From assembly GCF_000718095.1 (NCBI RefSeq), contig NZ_JOEI01000007.1, positions 248,001 to 312,000 on the forward strand: DNA of 64,000 nucleotides. Direction: 5' to 3'. A program made the translations under genes and the position numbers. Each line of letters opens with the position of its first letter. Within the stretch, counting starts at the first letter, position 1. Under the pieces are notes generated by a model. It had not been told where the DNA came from. It worked only from the letters and a program-made list of their open reading frames with translations, and did no database searches. This document shows, piece by piece, positions 1-9,069 of this stretch. The stretch is from Streptomyces scopuliridis RB72 (GTDB lineage: Bacteria > Actinomycetota > Actinomycetes > Streptomycetales > Streptomycetaceae).

Positions 1-222
1 GGAGTGGCTCTGGAAGGGCGTGGCCGTGCGCGAGCAGCGGTACAACTCGTTCCAGACCGGGGCGAGTTCGGCGAAGCGGCCGGCATCGCGGCAGAGCTCC
101 GTGGTGAACACCGGGCCGGACACCCGCGACGAGGACCTGAACAGCGGGGAGAAGACGCGAAGGGGCGTGACCGGTGGGGCTGTGCGGGCCGCGGCGGTGC
201 GCGCGCTCGATTCGGCGGCCAT
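1..222 (-). CDS. CelD/BcsL-type GNAT acetyltransferase, N-terminal part (runs off left edge)
   Basis: Reading leftward from the ATG at 222, 74 codons are visible before the window ends. The segment with LAPVWNELYRCSRTATPFQS is the hallmark opening of the CelD/BcsL GNAT family (FAxLxPxWxxLxxxSxxATPFQ), which sits in bacterial polysaccharide clusters and is thought to acylate sugar precursors. The ATG lies 7 bases after the stop of the Wzz-like gene, so it continues the exopolysaccharide operon. The acetyl-CoA-binding half is outside the window, so completeness and substrate cannot be judged. Confidence 0.75.
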   Translation of the reverse strand, partial: MAAESSARTAAARTAPPVTPLRVFSPLFRSSSRVSGPVFTTELCRDAGRFAELAPVWNELYRCSRTATPFQSHS

Positions 223-229
223 CAGGCTC

Positions 230-970
230 TCACACCGTTTCCGACTGCGGCAGCGACTGCGCCTGGGACTGCGGCGGGGCGGACGTCGCCGGACCGGGGA
301 CGTTCGCGTGGAACTCACCGTGCCGCGGCTTCGGCCTGACCAGCAGACCGAGCCCGCCGAGCAGCCCGCCCGCGCAGCCGCCGACCAGGGCCGACAGACC
401 CGCCGAGGGGGTGACCGGACCGGTCGGCTCGACCGCGCGGGAGAACTGGAGCACCCGTACCTTCGTACTGCCCTGCAGCTGGGAGCCGTTGAGGACCAGC
501 GCCCGTGCCACCCCGTCCGCCATGCTCACCGCGGTCGAGGCCCGGTCCGAGGTGGCCGTCACGGAGATCATCGGAGCGTCCGGCGAGGTGGCCGTCTGCA
601 CGCTCTCCCGGAGCGTCCGCGCGGGCACCCCGGCCCAGACCGGCGCGTCACCGATCAGCGCGACCTGCGAGGCGACGCGCCCATAGGCCGTCGCGAACCC
701 CAGCGCGGCGGCCGGGTCGGACTTCTCCGTCGGTACGACGACGACATAACTGGTCGCCGAGTACTGCGGGGTGCGGAGCATCCCGTACGTACCGCCCGCC
801 AGCGCCCCGGCCAGGACCGCCACCGGCACGATCCAGCGGGCGGGCAGCGCCGTCACCTTCGACAGCGGGAGCCGGGCCCGACGCAACGACGCCGAGACGG
901 AAGCGGATTCGGGGACGACGGGCCGGCGCCGCGCGGCCGGGCGTCGCGGGGGATTGCTGTGCGGGGTCAT
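230..970 (-). CDS. Wzz/YveK-like polysaccharide chain-length protein
   Basis: This 246-residue membrane protein has a basic Arg/Pro-rich N-terminus, a membrane segment at about 46-65, a roughly 120-residue extracytoplasmic domain and a second membrane segment near 184-206. That two-helix plan with TPQYSATSYVVV after the first helix is typical of Wzz/YveK polysaccharide co-polymerases, which set chain length in Wzy-dependent export. It has no C-terminal tyrosine-kinase domain and no Walker motif, so a separate kinase would be needed if there is one. Its ATG overlaps the stop of the upstream glycosyltransferase by four bases (ATGA), which indicates translational coupling. The Ser/Gln/Pro-rich tail is low complexity. 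Confidence 0.78.
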   Translation of the reverse strand: MTPHSNPPRRPAARRRPVVPESASVSASLRRARLPLSKVTALPARWIVPVAVLAGALAGGTYGMLRTPQYSATSYVVVVPTEKSDPAAALGFATAYGRVASQVALIGDAPVWAGVPARTLRESVQTATSPDAPMISVTATSDRASTAVSMADGVARALVLNGSQLQGSTKVRVLQFSRAVEPTGPVTPSAGLSALVGGCAGGLLGGLGLLVRPKPRHGEFHANVPGPATSAPPQSQAQSLPQSETV

Positions 971-2127
971 GAGCAGCTCACTTCTCGGAGGGGGGCCGGG
1001 TCGCGGACGGCGTTCTCGTAGACGGTCATCAACTGACGGGCGCTGTGGGCGATGTCGTAGTGGCGCGCGGCCGGGGGTACGGGCAGCCGGTGCGGCCCCG
1101 CCTGCTCGAACCGCCGCAGTTCGTCGACGAGTCCGGGTACGGAGCCGCTGACCCGGCGCGCTCCCGGCGCGGCGTCGGCGGGCAGGTCTTGGAGGGCGGG
1201 GCAGGTCACATGGAGGACCGGCAGCCCGGCCGCGAGTCCCTCCACGACGGCGAGCCCGAACGCCTCGTCGGGGGAGGTGGAGACGAAGACGTCCATGGCC
1301 GCGAGCAGCGAGGGGAGATCCGGCCCGTGCTGTGACGGGTGCGCCGCGCGCGGGGGCGGCGGGTCCTGGCAGGCGCCGTGCAGCAGGATCCGGTCGGCCG
1401 CGCCCCGGTCCCGCGCGAGCCGCAGGAGCCGGTCGCGCTCGGGTCCCTCACCGATCAGGAGGAGGCGCGCGCCGGGCAGTTCGGCGACGGCCCGTACGAG
1501 CCGGTCGAAGCGTTTGCCGCCGTTGAGCCGTCCGACCCCGCCCACCACGAAGGCGTCCTGGGGCACTCCGAGGCGGGTGCGGGCCACGCGGCGTGCGGTC
1601 TCGTCGTAGGCGAAGCGCCCGACCTCGATGCCGTTGGGCACCACATGGATACGGTCGGGGCGTACCCCCCAGCGCTCCAGGCGCCGGGCGACGGTCGCGG
1701 AGACGGCGACGGTCGCGGTGCCCAGGCGTTCGCCCGCGAGATAGAGGGCGCGGGCGCCGGAGGAGAGCGGCCGGCCCTCGATCTGGACAGCCCCGAGGGA
1801 GTGTTCGGTGGCCACGATGGTCCGTACGCCGGCGAGGCGGGCCGCGAACCGCCCGTACAGGCAGGCGCGGTAGAGATGCGTGTGCACCAGGTCGTACCGT
1901 CCGCGCTTGATCAGCCGCGCGAGCCGGGGCAGGGCGCCGAGGTCGCGGTTCCCCGCCATGTCGAGGTCGGTGACGGGGACGCCGTCGGCGACGATGCCCT
2001 CGGCGACGGCTCCCGGGTTGGTGAGTGTGATGACTTCGCTGTTCGTCGGCAACTGCCGTAACAAAAGCCTCAGTTGCTGCTCGGCGCCGCCGATGCCGAG
2101 ACCGGTGATGATGTGCAGCACCTTCAT
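967..2127 (-). CDS. GT4-family glycosyltransferase
   Basis: This 386-residue GT-B enzyme begins MKVLHIITGLGIGGAEQQL, the standard GT4 opening with the GGAE motif. VPNGIE follows in the middle, and an E-x7-E motif lies in DEAFGLAVVEG near residue 290, which binds the nucleotide-sugar donor. It probably adds one sugar to the lipid-linked repeat unit at the cytoplasmic face. A proline-rich stretch (DPPPPRAAHPSQH) before the donor site is unusual and could be a loop insertion. The start overlaps the deacetylase stop by four bases. The donor sugar cannot be predicted from sequence. Confidence 0.9.
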   Translation of the reverse strand: MKVLHIITGLGIGGAEQQLRLLLRQLPTNSEVITLTNPGAVAEGIVADGVPVTDLDMAGNRDLGALPRLARLIKRGRYDLVHTHLYRACLYGRFAARLAGVRTIVATEHSLGAVQIEGRPLSSGARALYLAGERLGTATVAVSATVARRLERWGVRPDRIHVVPNGIEVGRFAYDETARRVARTRLGVPQDAFVVGGVGRLNGGKRFDRLVRAVAELPGARLLLIGEGPERDRLLRLARDRGAADRILLHGACQDPPPPRAAHPSQHGPDLPSLLAAMDVFVSTSPDEAFGLAVVEGLAAGLPVLHVTCPALQDLPADAAPGARRVSGSVPGLVDELRRFEQAGPHRLPVPPAARHYDIAHSARQLMTVYENAVRDPAPLREVSCS

Positions 2128-2966
2128 GTCGTCGTCGCCGCCCCGGTGTCGGCGTACGCGGTCCGCACGGCGTACGCGGCCGGGGCGGTCCGCCTGGTGT
2201 GCGCCGCGTACTCGGCGTACTCCCCGGCCTGGACGGGCTCGCGGCGCCAGCGGTGCGTCCGCCGCTTGAGGTGCAGCCTGAGGCCGGTGTCGCTCTCCCC
2301 GATATGGACGCGGGGCAGGGCGAACACGCCGGTCAGCAGCCCCGGGCTGATGGCGCAGGCGTACGCGTAACCGGCGGCGCGTACGGCCTTGATGGCGCGG
2401 GCGTCGACCGTGCCGTACGGATAGCAGTAGCCGGCCACCTCGTGACGGCCGGTCAGATCCTGGAGCAGCTCGCGCAGGAGTTCACGGCTCCGCGCGGTGT
2501 CGGCGGCGAGTACCGCGTCGTCGGCCTTGGTCAGATCGGTGTGGCGCAGTCCGTGCGAGCCGATCTCCATGCCCGCGCGGGCCGCCGCGCGGATGCCGTC
2601 GGCGGTGAGGAGGGGCTTGCACGGGCCGGGGCTGTCCCATTCGTTCGTACCGCCGAGACGGCCCGGCAGGACGAAGACGGTCGCGGTGAACGCGTAGCGG
2701 CGCAGCAGCGGGACGGCCTGTTCCAGGAAGTCGGCGTACCCGTCGTCGAAGGTGAGTCCGATGAGTCCGGCTCCCCGCCCTTCGGCGCGGGCGCGCAGCA
2801 GCCGGTCCATACTGACGCCGGTCAGCCCCCGGCGGCGCAGCCAGCGCAGCTGCCGTTCGAGCCGGTCCGGCGAGACCGTCACCCGGTAGGGGTCGTCGGT
2901 GGGATCGGCGACGGAGTGGTACATGGCGGCCCACAGGGGGCCGGCGGACACCGTGTCAGCGGGCAT
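2124..2966 (-). CDS. Polysaccharide deacetylase (NodB/CE4 fold)
   Basis: This 280-residue protein has a CE4 esterase fold. TFDDGY at 72-77 carries the catalytic/metal aspartates, SHGLRH at 137-142 gives the H-x3-H metal ligands, and CYPYG at 181-185 is the groove motif. It should remove N-acetyl groups from the exopolysaccharide or its precursor. No signal peptide is evident, so it may act in the cytoplasm or be exported by another route. The C-terminus carries a short repetitive Ala/Tyr/Arg tail (AYAVRTAYA) outside the fold. It overlaps the MurJ-like gene upstream by 11 bases and the glycosyltransferase downstream by four. Confidence 0.88.
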   Translation of the reverse strand: MPADTVSAGPLWAAMYHSVADPTDDPYRVTVSPDRLERQLRWLRRRGLTGVSMDRLLRARAEGRGAGLIGLTFDDGYADFLEQAVPLLRRYAFTATVFVLPGRLGGTNEWDSPGPCKPLLTADGIRAAARAGMEIGSHGLRHTDLTKADDAVLAADTARSRELLRELLQDLTGRHEVAGYCYPYGTVDARAIKAVRAAGYAYACAISPGLLTGVFALPRVHIGESDTGLRLHLKRRTHRWRREPVQAGEYAEYAAHTRRTAPAAYAVRTAYADTGAATTT

Positions 2967-4680
2967 GCGCGAGCTTTCGTGTGAGGGGGCGGGTGAGGAA
3001 GCGGAGGATGGTGTCGGTCTCGGGGGCCCGCAAGGCGTGCGCGATGACGAGGAACACCGCGCTGACCACGACGCAGGCCGCCATGGCGCCCAGGACGGGT
3101 GACGGGACGAGGGCTCCGCAGAGCCATCCGGAGCCGGTGGCCGCAGCCGCGGCGGCGCCGAGCTTGACCAGGCCCCCGGTCATGAACCGGAGGCTGACGG
3201 GCACGCTGTGCCGGCCGACCCTGTGCAGCATCAGGGCGGCGGTGACGGTGATGCCGAGGGCGTTGGCGGCGGCGATGCCGAGCACGCCCCACACCTGTAC
3301 GAGCAGGGTGCCGACGCCGGTGGTCAGCGCCAGCCCGGTGAGCATGGCGAACGCGGGGAACCACAGCGGGCGCGCGGCGGAGAAGTAGCAGCGTACGAGC
3401 GCCCCGACGAGTGTGTGGCCCAGCAGACCGAGCGCGTACACCCGCATCACATCGGCGGTCGCCGCCGTGTCCGCCGGGTCGAACGCGCCGCGCTGGAAGA
3501 GCACTTCGATGATCTGCGGCGCGCAGGCGACCACCGTGGCGGCCCCGACCAGCACGATTATCCCGGCCAGCGCGAGATCGCGCTCGACCCGGCGCCTGGC
3601 CCGCTCGGTGTCCCCCGCCGCCATGGCGCGGGCGACCACCGGGAAGGTGACGGTGCACAGCATCATGGAGAGCGTCATGGGGATCTGCGCGACCTTCTGC
3701 GCGTAGTTCAGATGCGAGATGGCGCCGGGCGGAAGCGGAGCGGCGAGGAACCGCTCGATCAGGACCTGCGACTGCCTGCTGAGCGCGAAGACGATGACGG
3801 GCGCGAGCAGGGCGAGGGCGACGGGCGGTCCGCCGCCCGTGTCCCTCGGTCCCTGACCGGCCGCGGTCACGTCCACCGGCCGGCGCGCGCGCAGCCGGCG
3901 CCACAGGACGGGCGCCTGGACGAGCACCATCAGGGCGCCGCCGATGGCGACCCCGGCGGCGGCGGCCCGTACCCCCCACCGGTCGCGGACCAGCAGCATG
4001 GTGGTGATGATCCCGGCGTTGTACGCGACGTAGATCATCGCGGGCGCCGTGAAGCTGCCGTGCGCGCGGAGCGCCGCGCTGCAGTACCCGGCCATGCCGA
4101 AGGTGAAGGCGCAGGTGGCGGTCAGCCGGGTGCAGTCGACGGCGAGCCCCGGCTCGGGCAGCCCCGGCGCGAGGACGGCCACCACCCAGGGGGCGGTGGC
4201 CACCAGCAGGGCCGAGCCCGCGCTGAGGGCGAGGAACAGCCGGGGCAGGGTGCTCCGCACCAGAAGCCGTACGGGATCCGGGTCCAGTACCGGTGCGGTG
4301 GCGCGCCGGGCCAGGGCCAGGCTGAACGCCGGTACGAGGATCAGCGCCATGGCGTCCTCGATGAGGAGCGTGGCGGCCACCTCGGGCACGGTCCAGGCGA
4401 CCAGGAAGGCGTCGGTGTCGGGACCGGCGCCGTAGAGATGCGCGATGGCCTGGTCGCGGACGAGCCCGAGCAGCGCCCCGGCGGCGGTCAGCAGCGCGGT
4501 GAGGAACGCCGCGCGCGCCAGGAACCGTCCGGAGGAGAAGGAGCCGCGGCCTTCCGCGCCGGGGCGGGCGTCTCGTCCCGGGCCGTCTCCTCCCGTACCC
4601 CCGCCGCCCTTCGAGCCCTCCATGGAGGGCGGTTCGGGCTGCGGCGGTACGGCGGGAAGGGAGTGCCTCGTATCGCTCAC
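2956..4680 (-). CDS. MurJ/MviN-type lipid-linked oligosaccharide flippase
   Basis: This 574-residue protein has about 14 hydrophobic segments after a flexible Gly/Pro-rich cytoplasmic tail of about 45 residues. LGLVRDQAIAHLYGAGPDTDAF matches the MurJ/MviN family opening. Inside this operon its likely role is Wzx-like, flipping the undecaprenyl-linked repeat unit across the membrane, rather than the essential lipid II flippase, which is usually encoded elsewhere in Streptomyces. The start is GTG and overlaps the upstream stop by four bases (GTGA). True MurJ activity cannot be excluded. Confidence 0.82.
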   Translation of the reverse strand: MSDTRHSLPAVPPQPEPPSMEGSKGGGGTGGDGPGRDARPGAEGRGSFSSGRFLARAAFLTALLTAAGALLGLVRDQAIAHLYGAGPDTDAFLVAWTVPEVAATLLIEDAMALILVPAFSLALARRATAPVLDPDPVRLLVRSTLPRLFLALSAGSALLVATAPWVVAVLAPGLPEPGLAVDCTRLTATCAFTFGMAGYCSAALRAHGSFTAPAMIYVAYNAGIITTMLLVRDRWGVRAAAAGVAIGGALMVLVQAPVLWRRLRARRPVDVTAAGQGPRDTGGGPPVALALLAPVIVFALSRQSQVLIERFLAAPLPPGAISHLNYAQKVAQIPMTLSMMLCTVTFPVVARAMAAGDTERARRRVERDLALAGIIVLVGAATVVACAPQIIEVLFQRGAFDPADTAATADVMRVYALGLLGHTLVGALVRCYFSAARPLWFPAFAMLTGLALTTGVGTLLVQVWGVLGIAAANALGITVTAALMLHRVGRHSVPVSLRFMTGGLVKLGAAAAAATGSGWLCGALVPSPVLGAMAACVVVSAVFLVIAHALRAPETDTILRFLTRPLTRKLAHAR

Positions 4681-6131
4681 GCGCGGCCGGCCTCACTCTT
4701 CGCGGCGCACCGGTCGGGTCCGAGGGCCCAGCGGGCCGCCAGGCCGAGCATCACGGCCGTCAGTACGGTCGAGGGGCCGCCGATGTCCGCGTAACTGAAG
4801 TCGACCAGCTGCCAGACCAGCAGCCCGGTGACGGCGAGGCCGCAGTCGGCGCCGGTACGGGAGCGGTGCGCGCCCGGCAGCCGGCGCAGTGCGCAAACGA
4901 GGAGCGCGGCCCAGCTGCCCACCAGGGCGACGATGCCCAGCAGCCCCTGTTCGCTGAGGACGAGCAGATACATGTTGTGCGGGGAGAGCAGCGGCTGACG
5001 CTGGAAGCCGAGTCCTGCGCCCTCGGTGTCGCTGGCGGCGGAGAGCGCGAGCGAGGCGTGGCTGTCGCGGTAGTCGGGGAAGCCCTTCAGCCCGACGCCG
5101 GTGACCGGGTGCTCGCGCCACATGCCGGTGGCCGCGGCCCACATGGTGTACCGGTCGGTGACGGACTGGTCGGGCGCGTCGGTGACCCGCGTGATGCTGT
5201 CGAGCCGTTCGGTGATCATCTGCGAGCCGATGCCGAGACCTCCGACGAGTACGACGCCGAGCGCCCCGGTCACGAGCGCGACCACTACGGCACGGCGCGG
5301 CCCCGACAGCGTCAGCTGGAGGGCGACGGCCACGGCGGTGGCGATCCAGGCGCCGCGGCTGAAGGACAGCGCGAGGGGTACGGCGAGCAGCCCGGCGCAG
5401 CCGAGCGCGACGGCGCGTTGTACGCGGGCCGCGTGCCGCCCCCGGCCTTCCGCCACCGGGCTCAGGGCGAATCCGACGCAGATGACCAGGCCGTACGCGA
5501 CGACCGTGGCCATGCCCATCACGTCGGTGGGGCCGAAGGTGCCGACGGCGCGGATCTCCTCGCCCATGTACGAGGCGCCGGTGCCGGTCAGATACTGCGT
5601 GACGCCGACCGCGCCCTGCACCAGCGCCAGGACGACGACGGACCCGGCGGCCAGCCGGAAGTCGCGGCGGTCGCGCAGGAGGAGCAGCAGCGCGCCGGGC
5701 ACCAGCACGAAGATCTGGAGGTAGCGCGCCACCCCGGGCAGGCTGGAGGCCGGGTCGTGGGCGGTGATGGCCGCGATGGTCACGCCCAGCACGGGAAGCC
5801 CGAGGACGAGGGCGGCGGTACGGGTCAGCGGCCTGGCCCGGTCCCGCAGCACGCGTACGAGACAGTGCAGGACGAGCAGGCCGGAGGCCGCGTCCGCCAC
5901 GCTCCCGGACCCGGCCGAGCCGTCCCCGGCCGGCGCCGAGGGCACGGCGAGCAGCGCGACGACCGCGACGGCCGGCAGCAGATGCGCCGACCGGCGCAGG
6001 ACATGTCCCCACGGACCCGCCGTCGGAAGCGCCCGGCCGACGGGCCTGCGGGCGGCGGGATGACGGGCGGTCAGCCCGGCGAACACGCCCGCACCGCCCG
6101 GGAAACCGACGCCGGTGGCGTCGGCGGCCAT
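4677..6131 (-). CDS. Wzy/O-antigen-ligase-like membrane protein
   Basis: This 484-residue polytopic protein has about 12 membrane segments and a large periplasmic loop before HNMYLLVLSEQGLLGIVAL, the characteristic late motif of the Wzy_C/O-antigen ligase fold. It is expected to polymerise or ligate lipid-linked repeat units outside the membrane. The ATG at 6131 is chosen because it overlaps the preceding stop (ATGA) and gives a normal family N-terminus; an in-frame longer reading would intrude 60 bases into the previous gene. Polymerase and ligase cannot be separated by sequence alone, and as the only such protein in the operon polymerase is more likely. Confidence 0.8.
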   Translation of the reverse strand: MAADATGVGFPGGAGVFAGLTARHPAARRPVGRALPTAGPWGHVLRRSAHLLPAVAVVALLAVPSAPAGDGSAGSGSVADAASGLLVLHCLVRVLRDRARPLTRTAALVLGLPVLGVTIAAITAHDPASSLPGVARYLQIFVLVPGALLLLLRDRRDFRLAAGSVVVLALVQGAVGVTQYLTGTGASYMGEEIRAVGTFGPTDVMGMATVVAYGLVICVGFALSPVAEGRGRHAARVQRAVALGCAGLLAVPLALSFSRGAWIATAVAVALQLTLSGPRRAVVVALVTGALGVVLVGGLGIGSQMITERLDSITRVTDAPDQSVTDRYTMWAAATGMWREHPVTGVGLKGFPDYRDSHASLALSAASDTEGAGLGFQRQPLLSPHNMYLLVLSEQGLLGIVALVGSWAALLVCALRRLPGAHRSRTGADCGLAVTGLLVWQLVDFSYADIGGPSTVLTAVMLGLAARWALGPDRCAAKSEAGRA

Positions 6132-7870
6132 CAGCTGCCCGCCGGGCGGACGAGGGACGCGGCGGTCCGCAGCAGGATGCACACGTCCTGCCACAGCGAC
6201 CAGTGGTCGATGTAGTGGTTGTCGAACCGCGACCGCTCCTCGATGGAGGTGTCCCCGCGCAGCCCGTGCACCTGCGCGAGACCGGTGATCCCGACGGGCA
6301 TCCGGTGCCGGGCCGCGTAACCGGGCTGGGTCTTGCTGAAGTTGGCGACGAAGAACGGCCGCTCGGGCCGGGGCCCGACCAGGCTCATGTCGCCCCGCAG
6401 TACGTTCCAGAGCTGGGGCAGTTCGTCCATCGACGTACGGCGCAGGAAGTTGCCCACCGGGCTCATCCGCAGATCGTTGGCGATGTTCCAGCGGGTGGCG
6501 GACTCGTGCTCGTCGGCCGGGCGCAGGGTGCGGAACTTCAGCAGGGTGAAGGTGCGGCCGTTCTGTCCGACGCGTTCCTGGCGGAAGAGCACATCGCGGC
6601 CGTCGAAGAGCCGGACGGCGAGCGCGCAGGCCAGCAGGACCGGGGAGGCGATCAGCAGCAGCGGGAGCGTGAACACCACGTCCAGCAGCCGTTTGACGAC
6701 CGCGTCACGGCGGCGGCGGCGTACGGCGGGCGGCTCGACCCGGCGCGCGGAGAACCCCCACAGGTGCCGCTCCATGGCGACGGGCGCGGCGGTCAGGTCC
6801 CAGGGACCCGCGCCGACGAACCAGGTGGCGCAGCCGTGCTCGTGGAACAGCGCGACAAGGGCCGCGCGGTCCGTGCCGTCGCCGGCGGCGCCGGTGTCGC
6901 GGAACCCGTGGTCATGGAACCCGGAATCGTTGAACCCGGGGCCATTGAAACCGGACTCGTTGAGCCCGCGGTCGCGGTCGATGAACCGGTGGTCGATGAA
7001 CAGCGCGTCCTGGACACCGTTCTGGATGACCGCCCGGTGGATCTCCTCGGCCGAGGTCAGCACCGGCAGGGCGGGGGCGTCCGTCACTCCGCCATCCCGC
7101 CCGCCGGTCCTGGCGGCGGCCCGGTCCGCCTCGTCGTCGTCCTGGGCGGGCCCGGCGATCCCGACGGGCCGCAGACCGTACTCGGGGTGCTGGGCGAGCA
7201 GCGCGGCCAGCCGCCGCGCGGCCGGCCCCGAACCGACGACCAGCGCGGACCGCAGCCGGTTGCGCGCCACGGCGCGCCGCCGGGTGTGCAGGAGCGAGCG
7301 GCAGCCGCACGCGACGACGAGCTGGAGTACGCAGCCGCCCAGCAGCGCCGGGATACCCACGGCCAGTTGGGGGAGGAGCGCGGCGAGTACGGCCGCGGCG
7401 GCGCACCAGGCCACCGCGATCCGGGCGGCCAGCGCGGGCAGCTGGTCCAGCCCCGACAGGACGACACCGGGACGGTAGAGCCCGGCGGACGCGTTCAGCA
7501 CGGTCACCCAGACGATGAGCTGGACGACGAGGACGGCATCGCGCTGCTCCTCGTTGAGTACGACGGTGGACAGCAGCGCCGCGAGCATGTCCGAGGCGAT
7601 CAGCGGCAGGCCGAAGCGCAGCGGGGAGCCCGCGGGACGGCCGGCCGGCCGCGCGAGACGGTCCGGGGTGTCGCGGGGTGAGGCGATCGAGACACGCCGC
7701 AGGACCTGCTGTCCCAGGGTCTGTGGCCCCGGGGTCCGCGGTCCGACGGTCTGCTGTCCCACCGCCTTCTGTCCCACCGTCTGCTGCCCGAGGGCCTGCT
7801 GCCCCAGGGCCTGTTCCGCTGTCCGCGCACGCCCGGTCGGCGGCGGAACGCTGGTACTTTCCGTGGTCAC
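6131..7870 (-). CDS. Polyprenyl-phosphate glycosylphosphotransferase (initiating sugar transferase)
   Basis: This 579-residue enzyme joins a sugar phosphate to undecaprenyl phosphate to begin each repeat unit. The C-terminal catalytic domain contains KRLLDVVFTLPLLLIASP, FRQERVGQNGRTF, KFRTL, SMDELPQLWNVLRGDMSLVG and PRPERP, all signatures of the bacterial sugar transferase family. Four membrane helices and a CoA-binding-like central domain precede it. Two low-complexity tracts stand out: seven pentapeptides of the type x-L/V-G-Q-Q at residues 21-55, and GF-rich pentads near 303-325. Both are made of 15-base DNA repeats. The GTG start at 7870 overlaps the upstream stop. Confidence 0.92.
   Translation of the reverse strand: MTTESTSVPPPTGRARTAEQALGQQALGQQTVGQKAVGQQTVGPRTPGPQTLGQQVLRRVSIASPRDTPDRLARPAGRPAGSPLRFGLPLIASDMLAALLSTVVLNEEQRDAVLVVQLIVWVTVLNASAGLYRPGVVLSGLDQLPALAARIAVAWCAAAAVLAALLPQLAVGIPALLGGCVLQLVVACGCRSLLHTRRRAVARNRLRSALVVGSGPAARRLAALLAQHPEYGLRPVGIAGPAQDDDEADRAAARTGGRDGGVTDAPALPVLTSAEEIHRAVIQNGVQDALFIDHRFIDRDRGLNESGFNGPGFNDSGFHDHGFRDTGAAGDGTDRAALVALFHEHGCATWFVGAGPWDLTAAPVAMERHLWGFSARRVEPPAVRRRRRDAVVKRLLDVVFTLPLLLIASPVLLACALAVRLFDGRDVLFRQERVGQNGRTFTLLKFRTLRPADEHESATRWNIANDLRMSPVGNFLRRTSMDELPQLWNVLRGDMSLVGPRPERPFFVANFSKTQPGYAARHRMPVGITGLAQVHGLRGDTSIEERSRFDNHYIDHWSLWQDVCILLRTAASLVRPAGS
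6897..6966 (-). repeat. 15-base tandem repeat inside the sugar transferase gene (GF-rich pentads)
   Basis: On the plus strand, units beginning GAACCCG or close variants recur every 15 bases and encode pentads such as NGPGF and NDSGF on the coding strand. The repeat keeps frame. It lies in the loop between the central domain and the catalytic domain. Confidence 0.75.
7706..7810 (-). repeat. Seven 15-base units encoding x-L/V-G-Q-Q pentads
   Basis: Residues 21-55 of the sugar transferase read as seven pentads (ALGQQ, ALGQQ, TVGQK, AVGQQ, TVGPR, TPGPQ, TLGQQ) in the cytoplasmic tail before the first membrane helix. The units are diverged at DNA level but in perfect 15-base register. Confidence 0.85.
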
Positions 7871-9069
7871 TGGGGAATCGGCTCCCTGCGTTCGGGGCGC
7901 GGCACGGAGGCGACTTCGCGGTACACGTCCGCGATGGCCCGCGCTGTCTGCCGCACGTCATAGGTGCTGAGTACGTGCTGATGGCCCTGGCGGCCGATGG
8001 CTTCGCGCAGTGGCGCGTCGCGGAGCAGAGCGCCGATGGCCGCCGCCAGAGCGGGCGGGTCCTCCGGCGGAACGAGACAGAGCGCTTCATGGCCGGGCGG
8101 CAGGCTCTCGCGCGCGCCGTCCACGTCGCTGAGGACGACGGTCCTGCCGCTCGCCATGGCCTCCAGCGGGGCCACCGCCATGCCCTCCCAACGCGAGGGC
8201 AGGACGACCAGATCGGCCGCCCGGTACCAGGGCGCGGTGTCCGGTACGGCTCCGGCGAAGACCACCGAAGGCGGCGCGGCGGCGCGCAGCGCGTCGGCGT
8301 CAGGACCGTCCCCGACGAGGACCAGCCGCGCCCGCGGCAGCTGGAGGAGGATCTGCCGCCAGGCCCGCAGCAGGATGTCCTGCCCCTTCTGCCGGCAGAG
8401 CCGCCCGACACAGAGCACGACGGGCGTGCCCGGCGGAAGGGCGGAAAGCGGCGGGAGCGCGGCCCGCGCGGCGGTGGTGTCGGCCATGTCCGCGGACCCG
8501 GGAGGCCCGTCCGCGGAACCGAACCGTCCGACGTCGACTCCGTTGTGGACGACGGACCAGGAGGCGTGGATTCCGGCCCGCTCGCCGGTGCGCCGTTCCG
8601 CGTCGCTGACGCATACGACCCGGTCGGTCCACCGTACGGCCCAGCGCTCCCAGTGCCCGGCCAGCCGGCCCGTCACACCGCCGACCGCCTCGAACGACCA
8701 GGCGTGCGGCTGGAAGACGGTGGGCACCCGGCCCCGGACGGCGAGCCGTCCGGCCAGTCCGGCCTTGGCGCTGTGGGCGTGCACCAGATCGGGCCGGACC
8801 CGCCGCACCACCCGGGCGGCCTGCCCGACCTCACGGACCAGTCCGGGCCCGGGGTCGCGGGTCGCCCGCCAGCCGTGGACCTCGGCGCCGAGCCGGGCCG
8901 CCGCCGCGGCCAGCGGCCCTTCCCCGGGACAGGCGACAGCCACCCGTACGTCGGCCTCCAGTTGCGCCTCGACCAGATCCAGGACCACCCTGGCCACCCC
9001 GCCGTCGACCGGCTGGACGAGATGGAGCGCGGTGAAACCGGCCCCGGGCCGGCGCCGTTGTGGCTGCAC
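7867..9069 (-). CDS. GT4-family glycosyltransferase, first gene of the exopolysaccharide operon
   Basis: This 400-residue GT-B enzyme contains VQPVDGGVARVV, HAHSAKAGLAGR, HNGVDVGRF and the donor-site E-x7-E motif in EGMAVAPLEAMASG. The GTG at 9069 is chosen because GGAGGAG lies six bases upstream; a longer in-frame reading to 9180 lacks a ribosome site and gives unrelated sequence. Its stop overlaps the GTG of the sugar transferase. As the first gene after a 484-base intergenic region it probably follows the operon promoter. The sugar specificity is unknown. Confidence 0.9.
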   Translation of the reverse strand: MQPQRRRPGAGFTALHLVQPVDGGVARVVLDLVEAQLEADVRVAVACPGEGPLAAAAARLGAEVHGWRATRDPGPGLVREVGQAARVVRRVRPDLVHAHSAKAGLAGRLAVRGRVPTVFQPHAWSFEAVGGVTGRLAGHWERWAVRWTDRVVCVSDAERRTGERAGIHASWSVVHNGVDVGRFGSADGPPGSADMADTTAARAALPPLSALPPGTPVVLCVGRLCRQKGQDILLRAWRQILLQLPRARLVLVGDGPDADALRAAAPPSVVFAGAVPDTAPWYRAADLVVLPSRWEGMAVAPLEAMASGRTVVLSDVDGARESLPPGHEALCLVPPEDPPALAAAIGALLRDAPLREAIGRQGHQHVLSTYDVRQTARAIADVYREVASVPRPERREPIPQ

